This document shows, piece by piece, positions 33,139 to 41,438 of a stretch of DNA of 64,000 nucleotides; the first letter of the stretch is position 1; every line of letters begins with the position of its first letter. The stretch is taken from NCBI GenBank assembly GCA_003963115.1, contig RXJQ01000006.1:1-64000 (forward strand), in the 5' to 3' direction. Origin of the DNA: Burkholderiales bacterium (GTDB taxonomy: Bacteria > Pseudomonadota > Gammaproteobacteria > Burkholderiales > Burkholderiaceae_C). Both the position numbers and the translations under genes were made by a program. Below the pieces are notes generated by a model. It saw only the letters and a list, made by a program, of their open reading frames with translations. It was not told where the DNA came from and searched no databases.

Positions 33139-33963
33139 ATGAACAACGCTGTCGAGCCGATTCGCAAGCCCGTGACCCTGCATCGTCTGCGCGAGATGCA
33201 CGCCAAGGGCGAAAAAATCACCATGCTGACTGCCTATGACGCGACCTTCGCGCGCCTGGTGGACGAGGCCGGCGTGGACTGCATCCTGGTGGGCGATTCG
33301 CTGGGCATGCTGGTGCAGGGCCACACGAGCACGGTGCCCGTGACCCTGGACGAGATGGTCTACCACGTGCGTTGCGTGGTGCGTGGCAACCGCACGGCCT
33401 GGGTGGTGGGTGACCTGCCCTTTGGCAGCTACCAGGACAGCCGCGAGCAGGCCATGCGCTCCAGCGTGGCGCTCATGCAGGCGGGCGCCCACATGATCAA
33501 GCTCGAAGGCGGCGGCTGGACGCCCGAGACCGTGCATTTCCTTACCGAGCGCGGCGTGCCTGTGTGCGCCCACCTGGGTCTGACGCCGCAGAGCGTGCAC
33601 GCGCTGGGCGGCTACCGCATCCAGGGCCGTGACCAAGCCGGTGCCCAGACCTTGCGCAGCCATGCCAAGTCGCTGGCCGATGCCGGTGCCGCGATGATGG
33701 TGCTGGAGCTCATGCCCTCGGCTGTGGCGCGCGATGTGCAGACCGACAATCCCGGGATGATGACCATTGGCATCGGTGCCGGGCAGGGCACGGCCGGGCA
33801 GGTGCTGGTGCTGCACGACATGCTGCATGTCACGCGCGGCAAGCTGCCGCGCTTCGTGCGTAACTTCATGGCCGAAGGTGGCTCGGTGGAAGATGCCATC
33901 CGCCGCTATGTGAACGCGGTGAAGGACGGCTCCTTCCCTGACGAAAGCATCCACGGCTATTGA
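33139..33963 (+). CDS. panB: Ketopantoate hydroxymethyltransferase
   Basis: A 274-residue enzyme transferring a hydroxymethyl group from methylene-tetrahydrofolate to 2-oxoisovalerate, the first committed step of pantothenate synthesis. Diagnostic segments: [31 protein letters not shown] with the metal-binding Asp, MIKLEGGGW, and [20 protein letters not shown]. Length is standard. It is the first gene of the panB-panC operon; panC starts 18 bases after the stop. Confidence 0.98.
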   Translation: MNNAVEPIRKPVTLHRLREMHAKGEKITMLTAYDATFARLVDEAGVDCILVGDSLGMLVQGHTSTVPVTLDEMVYHVRCVVRGNRTAWVVGDLPFGSYQDSREQAMRSSVALMQAGAHMIKLEGGGWTPETVHFLTERGVPVCAHLGLTPQSVHALGGYRIQGRDQAGAQTLRSHAKSLADAGAAMMVLELMPSAVARDVQTDNPGMMTIGIGAGQGTAGQVLVLHDMLHVTRGKLPRFVRNFMAEGGSVEDAIRRYVNAVKDGSFPDESIHGY

Positions 33964-34863
<900 letters not shown>

Positions 34864-34880
34864 GCTGATCGCCTCGGTGG

Positions 34881-34896
34881 GCGGCTGGCAAGCCGC
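34881..34896 (+). terminator. Weak terminator-like hairpin after panC
   Basis: GCGGCT (34881-34886), loop GGCA, AGCCGC (34891-34896), with two possible G-U pairs below. It lies 18 bases after the panC stop. No U-tract follows, so it may be only a processing or pausing hairpin. Confidence 0.3.
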
Positions 34897-34952
34897 TTCG
34901 GGTCTGGTTCTTGCAGCTCGCTTCGGGTTTGCCCTGAAGTGCGCTGCTCTTG

Positions 34953-36464
34953 ATGAACCTGCATATCCAAAGACTCGGCGTGATCGCCTGTATGGCCTTC
35001 GCCTTGACCCACCTTGGTGCGATGGCACAGGCCACCGACCCCGCTGCTGCTGATTCTGGTGCCATCATGGCAGCGTCCGCCTCTGCGGTAGATGCGGCTG
35101 CATCGAATGCATCAGGTCGGCTGGCGCCAGCAGATGGGGCTTCGGCACCCATGGGCTCATGGGGCTTGACGGCACCCGCGTCGCTCGTGGCATCGGGCTC
35201 GCCGGCCCAGCCAGCATCGGCGGCCACCAGTCCTCAACGCGTGCCCGTGGCACAGATCAACGCGGGCGACACGGCCTGGATGATCGCGGCCTCGGCCCTG
35301 GTCCTGCTGATGACGGTGCCCGGCCTGGCCTTGTTCTACGCCGGCATGGTGCGCAAGAAGAACATCCTGGCCACGATGGCCCAAAGCCTGGCCACCTGCG
35401 CACTGGTGAGCATGCTCTGGTTCGTTTGCGGCTACAGCCTGGCCTTCATGCCCGGCAGCGATTGGCTGGGCGGCCTGGGCGCGGTGCTGCTTGAGAACGT
35501 GTTCTACGACAAGAACGTGGGCCAAGTCTCCGTGCACCATCTGGCCACGACCGTGCCGGAGTCGGTGTTCGTGATGTTCCAGATGACCTTTGCGATCATC
35601 ACGCCCGCCCTGATCACTGGCGCGTTTGCCGAGCGCATGCGCTTTTCGGCCTTGTTGCTGTTCATGGCCTTGTGGTCCTTGCTGGTCTATGCCCCGGTCG
35701 CGCATTGGGTGTGGGAGCCCACGGGCTGGCTGGCCAAGCAAGGTGTGCTGGACTTTGCGGGCGGCACCGTGGTGCACATCAACGCTGGTATCGCGGGCCT
35801 GGCCTGCGCCTGGATGCTGGGGCCGCGCATTGGCTTCGGCCAGGAACCGCTGATGCCCTCCAACCTGGGCTACTCCATGATCGGTGCGGCCTTGTTGTGG
35901 GTGGGCTGGATGGGCTTCAACGGTGGCTCGGCTTGCGCAGCCGATGGACGTGCGGGCATGGCGATGCTGGTGACGCAACTGGGGGCGGCTTCGGCGGCGC
36001 TGGCCTGGATGGCCGCGGAATGGGCGGTACGCGGCGCGCCCACCCTGCTGGGCCTGTGCAGCGGTGTGGTGGCGGGGCTGGTGGCCATCACGCCGGCGTC
36101 GGGTTTCGTTGATCCCAAGTCGGCCGTGCTCATCGGGGTGGCAGCGGGCATCGGTTGCTATTGGGGTGCGACGGGGCTCAAGCGCCTGCTGGGTGCGGAT
36201 GACTCCCTCGATGTCTTCGGTGTGCATGGCATCGGCGGCATCATCGGTGCGCTGTTGACGGGCGCCTTGGCCTCGCCGGCCATAGGTGGGGTCAACGGCT
36301 CCATGCAGAGTCAGGCCATGGGGGTGATGGCAACCCTGGCCTACAGCGGCGTGGCCACGCTCGTGATCTTGTGGGTGGTCGATCGCACATTGGGGCTGCG
36401 CGTGCCCCGGCAGCAGGAGGTGGAGGGCCTGGACCTCAGCCTGCACGGTGAACGCGTGGAGTGA
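34953..36464 (+). CDS. Ammonium transporter, Amt family
   Basis: A 503-residue channel with an N-terminal signal peptide (LGVIACMAFALTHLGAMAQA), then an Ala/Ser-rich stretch of about 70 residues and 11 membrane helices. The Amt signature is in DFAGGTVVHINAGIAGLACAWMLG read together with FNGGSAC. The pore histidines are seen in PVAHWVW and FGVHGIGGIIG. The Ala-rich periplasmic extension before the first helix is longer than usual. A PII (glnK) gene, the usual partner, is not next to it; instead a small unknown gene follows 30 bases downstream. No convincing sigma-54 promoter was found in front. Confidence 0.94.
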   Translation: MNLHIQRLGVIACMAFALTHLGAMAQATDPAAADSGAIMAASASAVDAAASNASGRLAPADGASAPMGSWGLTAPASLVASGSPAQPASAATSPQRVPVAQINAGDTAWMIAASALVLLMTVPGLALFYAGMVRKKNILATMAQSLATCALVSMLWFVCGYSLAFMPGSDWLGGLGAVLLENVFYDKNVGQVSVHHLATTVPESVFVMFQMTFAIITPALITGAFAERMRFSALLLFMALWSLLVYAPVAHWVWEPTGWLAKQGVLDFAGGTVVHINAGIAGLACAWMLGPRIGFGQEPLMPSNLGYSMIGAALLWVGWMGFNGGSACAADGRAGMAMLVTQLGAASAALAWMAAEWAVRGAPTLLGLCSGVVAGLVAITPASGFVDPKSAVLIGVAAGIGCYWGATGLKRLLGADDSLDVFGVHGIGGIIGALLTGALASPAIGGVNGSMQSQAMGVMATLAYSGVATLVILWVVDRTLGLRVPRQQEVEGLDLSLHGERVE

Positions 36465-36494
36465 TGAACAAGGGCTTGCTTGCTGGAGGACGTG

Positions 36495-36872
36495 ATGCTG
36501 GAGAGCGAAAAATTTGCCATCGCCGCTCATTTGCACGTGCTGTTGCGCCGCACGAATGGGCGCGTCACCGACGTGGAGTGGATGATCAAGAGCCCCGAGT
36601 ACGCCCGCGAGGTCATCCGCGTGGCGCGCACCGAGACACACGCCGACCTGCACAAGCTGGCTGACAAGCTGGAGCTGGCCATGCTGCCGCCCGCCACGGT
36701 GCCCGTCCGCACGGTTGCACCCGCCACCGCCAAGCCCGCAGCTGTACAGCCGGCCTTTGCGCCCAGCCAGACGGGCTCGGACACCTCGGGGTTCGCGCCC
36801 TCGTCGGGCTTCAATGCCTCGGGCTTCGACCAGGGCGGGGCGCGCAAGCGCTACGTGGGTACGCTGCGTTGA
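36495..36872 (+). CDS. Small protein downstream of amt, unknown function
   Basis: A 125-residue protein from ATG 36495 with a strong GGAGGA (36485-36490) four bases upstream. The N-terminal 60 residues are helical and charged (FAIAAHLHVLLRRTNGRVTD, MIKSPEYAREVIRVARTETH); the C-terminal half is low-complexity Pro/Ala/Ser with repeated SGF segments. No signal peptide. The 30-base gap to the Amt gene suggests co-transcription. I do not recognise the family. Confidence 0.7.
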   Translation: MLESEKFAIAAHLHVLLRRTNGRVTDVEWMIKSPEYAREVIRVARTETHADLHKLADKLELAMLPPATVPVRTVAPATAKPAAVQPAFAPSQTGSDTSGFAPSSGFNASGFDQGGARKRYVGTLR

Positions 36873-36879
36873 CTGGCGT

Positions 36880-36903
36880 GCGCATCAACCTAGGTTAATG
36901 CGC
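36880..36903. promoter_or_regulatory. Palindromic operator before the alpha/beta hydrolase gene
   Basis: A 24-base inverted repeat with arms GCGCAT (36880-36885) and ATGCGC (36898-36903) around an inner AACCT/AGGTT palindrome (36887-36896) with one mismatched pair. It lies 55 bases before the hydrolase ATG and overlaps the spacer of a possible promoter beginning with TTGACT at 36869. The symmetry and place fit a transcription factor site. The Crp/Fnr-type regulator encoded just beyond the hydrolase is the natural candidate, but that is inference. Confidence 0.5.
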
Positions 36904-36958
36904 GCCGGGCCGAGGCTGCCCATACTGGTCGCTCGATTGCAATCAGGAGCCCCACGCC

Positions 36959-37816
36959 ATGCCGACCATCACGCTTTCTTCGGGGGACGTCCACTACCGC
37001 GAGGCTGGGCAGGGCGAGCCCCTCGTCCTCCTGCATGCCAATCCTGGCGACAGCCTGGACTTCCAGGCCGTCATGCCAGCCTTGGCCAGACACTTCCGGG
37101 TGTTGGCGCTAGATTGGCCGGGCTACGGCCTCTCGGCCATGCCGACGCGCCCCCAAGATCGGGACGCCATGTTCTTTCATCAGGTGCTGCACGAGTTCAT
37201 CTCGGCGTTGGGTCTCGCGCGAGTCAGCCTGATCGGCAACTCGCTGGGCGGCAACGCCGCGGCCAGGCTGGCGATCACGTCGCCTGAGAAGGTGAGGGCG
37301 CTCGTGCTGGTCTCGCCCGGCGGCTTCACAAAACACAATCTGGTGACGCGTGCCTTTTGCAAGCTACAGGGCGGTCGGCTGGCGATGTCTCCGCGCATGT
37401 GGGCCGGGCTGTACCTGCGTCGCCGCACCGAGACGGTCGTGCAGATGCTGGCACGCGCTGCCACGGTTCAATCCGAGCCTTCGCGCCTGCAGCTCAATCG
37501 CGCCGTGTGGCGCAGCTTCGTGGACCCCGCGCATGATTTGCGTGCGGTGGCCGACCGCATCCAGGCGCCCACGCTGATAGTGTTCGGCCAGCATGACCCC
37601 GCCATTCCCGCTCACAAGGATGGTGTGCAGGCGGCCCGAAGCATGCCGCAGGCCAGATGCGTGACCATGCCCTGTGGACACGCGCCATTCGCCGAGATGC
37701 CCGAGGCCTTTGTGGCCGAGGTGCTGCCTTTCCTCAAGGATCAGGTGGCGCAGAGCCGTGATGCGGCCTCGCCAGCCTTGGCCGCTCTCACGCCTTGCCT
37801 GAGCGCAGGCGGCTGA
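36959..37816 (+). CDS. Alpha/beta hydrolase
   Basis: A 285-residue hydrolase of the alpha/beta fold. The oxyanion region is LVLLHANPGD, the nucleophile elbow GNSLGG (Ser), and the acid and His are in VFGQHDPAIP and PCGHAPFAEMPEAF, so the triad is complete. Substrate is unknown. ATG 36959 has AGGAG nine bases upstream. Its last 29 bases overlap the convergent Crp/Fnr-type regulator gene. A strong palindrome lies just upstream. Confidence 0.93.
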   Translation: MPTITLSSGDVHYREAGQGEPLVLLHANPGDSLDFQAVMPALARHFRVLALDWPGYGLSAMPTRPQDRDAMFFHQVLHEFISALGLARVSLIGNSLGGNAAARLAITSPEKVRALVLVSPGGFTKHNLVTRAFCKLQGGRLAMSPRMWAGLYLRRRTETVVQMLARAATVQSEPSRLQLNRAVWRSFVDPAHDLRAVADRIQAPTLIVFGQHDPAIPAHKDGVQAARSMPQARCVTMPCGHAPFAEMPEAFVAEVLPFLKDQVAQSRDAASPALAALTPCLSAGG

Positions 37817-38387
37817 GGTGCACGGGCGTCACGCCGATGTAAGACGCGATGTCCTTTTGCGAGTAGGTGGACGCCAGCGCCGGCCAGCGGACCAGGGCAC
37901 GTGCCAGTCGCTGGGCTGCATCCATAGTGAGCAGCTCGAACTCGCGTTCGGTCTTGAGCAGGTACAGCGCTTCGGCGATGCGGCGTGCAAACTGCATCCA
38001 GGCGGGGCTTTGGTGCGTCAGTGCCTCGTACGCGGGCCAGGGTGTGACCGCCAGTACCGTCGGGGCTTCGGCTGTGATCCACACCCGAGATGGCTGGCCG
38101 CTGAGCAGATCAGACAGCGAGCCGGCGAACTCGCCGGGCATGTTGAAGCCCTTGGTGCGCTCGGTACCGTCTTCGAGCACATAGTACTCGCGCAGACCAC
38201 CTTGGAGCACAAAACCCGTCAGACGCGCATGTTGGCCGGCCTGCAGCAGCACCTGGCCTTTGTCCAGCACCAAGCGCGTGGTGTGATCCAGCAGCGCGGC
38301 CAGGTCTTCATCGGAGAGCGGCCAGACCTGGCGAAGTGCCTGGCGCATGAGGCCGACATCCTCCTCATGCAGTGAGGTCTGGCTCAT
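37788..38387 (-). CDS. Crp/Fnr family transcriptional regulator
   Basis: A 199-residue regulator from ATG 38387 (MSQTSLHEEDVG). The N-terminal cyclic nucleotide-binding-like domain (about 15-125) has LVLDKGQVLLQAGQ and FNMPGEFAGSLSDLLSGQPS; the C-terminal part has a shortened Crp-type helix-turn-helix (SQKDIASYIGVTPVHLSRLR). No Cys cluster for an FNR-type Fe-S centre is seen. It overlaps tail to tail with the alpha/beta hydrolase gene by 29 bases, so mutual interference or paired regulation is plausible. The effector is unknown. Confidence 0.92.
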   Translation of the reverse strand: MSQTSLHEEDVGLMRQALRQVWPLSDEDLAALLDHTTRLVLDKGQVLLQAGQHARLTGFVLQGGLREYYVLEDGTERTKGFNMPGEFAGSLSDLLSGQPSRVWITAEAPTVLAVTPWPAYEALTHQSPAWMQFARRIAEALYLLKTEREFELLTMDAAQRLARALVRWPALASTYSQKDIASYIGVTPVHLSRLRSGKA

Positions 38388-38407
38388 GGTGGCGTTCCGA
38401 GGGCAAG

Positions 38408-39130
38408 TCAGTGAGCGAAAGCCATCTTCAGCCAGTTCAACCACGTTCGTTGCGCACAATGCAGCAGCGCTTCGCCCACACGCAGGTTGTCCGAGCGGAG
38501 CTGGTGCACGTCGATGCCGGCGGCCGTGAGTTCAGCCGTGTGGCCGATCAGCCAGCGCTCCATGTTGTCGGGCACGACCTCGAGGTGGCATTGCAGGCCC
38601 AGCACGCGAGGGCCCATGCTGAAGGCCTGGTTGGTGACCAGATCGGTCGAGGCCAGCAGCTTGGCGCCTTCTGGCAGGTCGAAGGTGTCACCGTGCCAGT
38701 GCAGCACTTCGTAGCCGCAGTCCAGCAAGGCTTGCAGCGGTGAATCGTGGCCGGCCGTGGTCAGCTTGAGCGGCTTGTAGCCAATCTCTTTGGCCGGGCC
38801 GGGGTAGACCTTCTGGCCGTTAGCGGCCGCCATGAGCTGTGCCCCCAGGCAGATGCCGATCAGGGGCTTGCCGCTTTCCAGGCGTTCCGTGATGCGGGCG
38901 AGTTCATCGGGGATGAAGGGGTAGCGGCCGGCTTCGTAGACGCCTATGGGGCCGCCCAGGACGACGACCAGATCCGCCTCGCGCCATTCGGCCTGTGCGT
39001 GTTCGCTGCTCAGATCGTCCACACCGGCGTGACGGTAGACGATGTCAAAGCCCATCGACAACAACACGGGGGCCAGGGAGCCAAGGTCTTCGAAGGACAG
39101 GTGCTGCAATGCCAGACAAGTGCGGGTCAT
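38408..39130 (-). CDS. Class I glutamine amidotransferase
   Basis: A 240-residue GATase1 protein, stand-alone and GMP-synthase-subunit-like. The nucleophile Cys94 sits in IGICLGAQ, and the catalytic His182 and Glu184 in CHLEV complete the triad. LGGPIGVYE forms the oxyanion region. Its start overlaps the helicase stop in ATGA (39127-39130), so the two genes are translationally coupled. The amide acceptor is not evident. Confidence 0.92.
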   Translation of the reverse strand: MTRTCLALQHLSFEDLGSLAPVLLSMGFDIVYRHAGVDDLSSEHAQAEWREADLVVVLGGPIGVYEAGRYPFIPDELARITERLESGKPLIGICLGAQLMAAANGQKVYPGPAKEIGYKPLKLTTAGHDSPLQALLDCGYEVLHWHGDTFDLPEGAKLLASTDLVTNQAFSMGPRVLGLQCHLEVVPDNMERWLIGHTAELTAAGIDVHQLRSDNLRVGEALLHCAQRTWLNWLKMAFAH

Positions 39131-41322
39131 AGGGCCTCCAGAAATTGAATGACCTCATTTTCCACCCGAGTGCGCTTCATGGGCGGCAGGCTCTGCCAGA
39201 TTCGACGGCCATAGGGTTTATCGATCAGACGGGTGTCGCAGATCATCAGCACGCCGCGGTCTGTCTCGCTGCGGATCAGGCGGCCGGCACCTTGCTTGAG
39301 CGCGATGATGGCCTGCGGCACCTGGTGCGACATGAAAGGATTGCCGCCTTGCTGGGCCAGCAACTCCAGGCGCTTGGCGAGCACAGGGTCGTCTGGCGGA
39401 GCAAAAGGCAGCTTGTCGATCACCACGAGCGTGAGCGCATCGCCTTTGACATCGATGCCCTCCCAGAAGCTGTGGCTGCCCACCAGCACGGCATTGCCCG
39501 CGCGGCGGAAGTCCTCCAGCAGCGTGGGCCGGGGCGCGTCGCCTTGTTGCAGAACCGGGAAGGGATCACCGGCCTCCTGGAACAGCTTCTTGAGGCGGTC
39601 CGCCGCGCGAGACACCGCACGCAGGCTGGTGCACAGCACGAAGGCGCGCCCACGGTTGGCGCGGATCAGGGGCAGAGCGGCATCGACCACGGCATCGGTG
39701 TGGCCGCTGTCGGAGGGTGGTGGCAGGTTCACCGGCACGTACAGCATGGCCTGTTGCCCATAGTCGTAAGGGCTGGACCATGACTGGCAGAACGCGTCCT
39801 CCAGGCCGAGTGCCTGGGTGAAATGACTGAAGTCCTGGCGCACCGCCAGCGTGGCCGAAGTGAAGATCCAGGCGCGACGTGGTGACGGTGGCCTGAGGTC
39901 GTCGTGCTCGTCGTCAATCTGCGTGGGCTTGGTGCGGTTGGCCGATGAAGGCTTGGCAGCCAGTGCCACATCAGAGCGGTCTGGCGCACCGCCCATCAAG
40001 GCCTGCAGATCGTCTTCGACCACGCCACTGTTAACGCTTTCATCGTCCTGCCAGGGCAGCTCTTCCAGCTCGGCGTTGCGGGCCAGCGCGCCTTCGGCGT
40101 CGTCTGCATCGGGCGCTTCATCCGGCGCGATCTCCGCCTGGCCCAGGCCCAGCCGCTGGCGCTTGAACACATCGGCCACCGAGATCGGTGTGCGGTGCAG
40201 TTGCACCCCGTGCGTGCCCACATCGACCCAGCACAGCTCGGGCTCCTGCGCGCGCTCAGGGGCACCCCAGGCGCACAGGCGCTGCATGAGGGCGTCCGCT
40301 CGGCGATGCAGTTGTGCCAGATCAGGGCTGCGATCAGCCTGGCCATCAAGCACTTCGCGCACATGCATCAGGGCTTCACGCAGATTGCCCAGGGCCGCAT
40401 GCAAGGGATGATCCTCGCCAAGCTGGGCTTGCGACAGGCGCTGCATCTGGGGGCCAAAGCACAGCCTCAGATCGCGTGTACAGCGGTCCAGCGGGGCGAG
40501 CACATCGTTCCAGTTGGCGGCATCGCGAGCTTGCGACTGGCCGGTGGCCAGGGTGTCGCGCATGAGGTCCAGCAATTGCGCGGTCGAGATCGAATCACCG
40601 AAGAACAGCGTGGCGGTGTCGGGCAGTTGATGGGCCTCGTCGAACACGATGGTCTGCGCGTTGGGCAGCAGCTCGGGTACGCCTTCTTCGCGCAGCATCA
40701 GGTCGGCAAAGAAGAGGTGGTGGTTGACCACGACCACGTCGGCATCCTGCGCTTCTCGCCGAGCCTTGATCACGAAGCAGTCGTTGTAGTGCTTGCACTC
40801 GCTGCCCAGGCAGTTCTCGCGCGTGGAGGTGACGCGCGCCCAGATCGAGGCATGCTCGGGCACCTGAGTGCACTCGGCCTTGTCACCTGTGGGCGTGAGG
40901 TGGATGAAGCGGTTGATCAGGCCGAGATCGCGCACCTCCTGTTTGCTGGCCAGCAGCGTGGCGTCCTGGTTGGCCCGATCGAGATGGTGCCAGCACAGGT
41001 AGTTGCTGCGGCCCTTGAGCAGGGCGGTTTTGATGGGCACGGCAAGAGCATCGCGCACGGCGGGCAGGTCGCGGTGGTAGAGCTGATCCTGCAGGGCCTT
41101 GGTGCCGGTGGAAACGATGACCTTGCCGCCTTCAAGCAGGGCCGGGACCAGGTAGGCCGCAGTCTTGCCCACGCCGGTGCCGGCCTCCAGCACAACCGTG
41201 CTGGCCGTGCGGATGGCCTCCTGGATGGCCTGGGACATCTCGATTTGTTCAACCCGCACGCGGTAGCCATCAAAGGCGCGCGCCAGCGGGCCTGATGCGG
41301 AAAACAGCGTGGGCAGGTCCAT
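39127..41322 (-). CDS. DinG/YoaA-like Fe-S superfamily 2 DNA helicase
   Basis: A 731-residue XPD-family helicase. Walker A is EAGTGVGKTAAYLVPALL; the DEAH box is FDEAHQ. Four Cys in ECTQ...ENCLGSECKHYNDC (about residues 150-185) form the expected 4Fe-4S site between the helicase motifs. The C-terminal motif VI region has QGAGRLIRSETDRG. An acidic low-complexity insert (about 410-480) is unusual. Such enzymes unwind 5-prime to 3-prime DNA and repair damaged forks. No LexA box was seen in front of the gene. It is the first gene of the helicase-GATase unit. Confidence 0.93.
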   Translation of the reverse strand: MDLPTLFSASGPLARAFDGYRVRVEQIEMSQAIQEAIRTASTVVLEAGTGVGKTAAYLVPALLEGGKVIVSTGTKALQDQLYHRDLPAVRDALAVPIKTALLKGRSNYLCWHHLDRANQDATLLASKQEVRDLGLINRFIHLTPTGDKAECTQVPEHASIWARVTSTRENCLGSECKHYNDCFVIKARREAQDADVVVVNHHLFFADLMLREEGVPELLPNAQTIVFDEAHQLPDTATLFFGDSISTAQLLDLMRDTLATGQSQARDAANWNDVLAPLDRCTRDLRLCFGPQMQRLSQAQLGEDHPLHAALGNLREALMHVREVLDGQADRSPDLAQLHRRADALMQRLCAWGAPERAQEPELCWVDVGTHGVQLHRTPISVADVFKRQRLGLGQAEIAPDEAPDADDAEGALARNAELEELPWQDDESVNSGVVEDDLQALMGGAPDRSDVALAAKPSSANRTKPTQIDDEHDDLRPPSPRRAWIFTSATLAVRQDFSHFTQALGLEDAFCQSWSSPYDYGQQAMLYVPVNLPPPSDSGHTDAVVDAALPLIRANRGRAFVLCTSLRAVSRAADRLKKLFQEAGDPFPVLQQGDAPRPTLLEDFRRAGNAVLVGSHSFWEGIDVKGDALTLVVIDKLPFAPPDDPVLAKRLELLAQQGGNPFMSHQVPQAIIALKQGAGRLIRSETDRGVLMICDTRLIDKPYGRRIWQSLPPMKRTRVENEVIQFLEAL

Positions 41323-41438
41323 GTCTTGATTCTGGCTGGTATCCGGCTATTGTCGTCGCTGGAGACCAGACCATCCGCTCGCGCCGGGCCCCCTGATTGG
41401 GGCCGTCAGCGGAGGGATGGCGCGAGGATCAGTGAGGC

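Noticed and set aside
34864-34952. Sigma-54 promoter before the ammonium transporter gene
   Set aside because: Sequences resembling TGGCA and TTGC are present, but no GG-N10-GC pair with correct spacing was found.
41323-41438. LexA box before the DinG-like helicase and a terminator at 41387-41404
   Set aside because: No CTGT-N8-ACAG pair is present. The hairpin (6 bp) has no U-tract and is probably incidental GC pairing.
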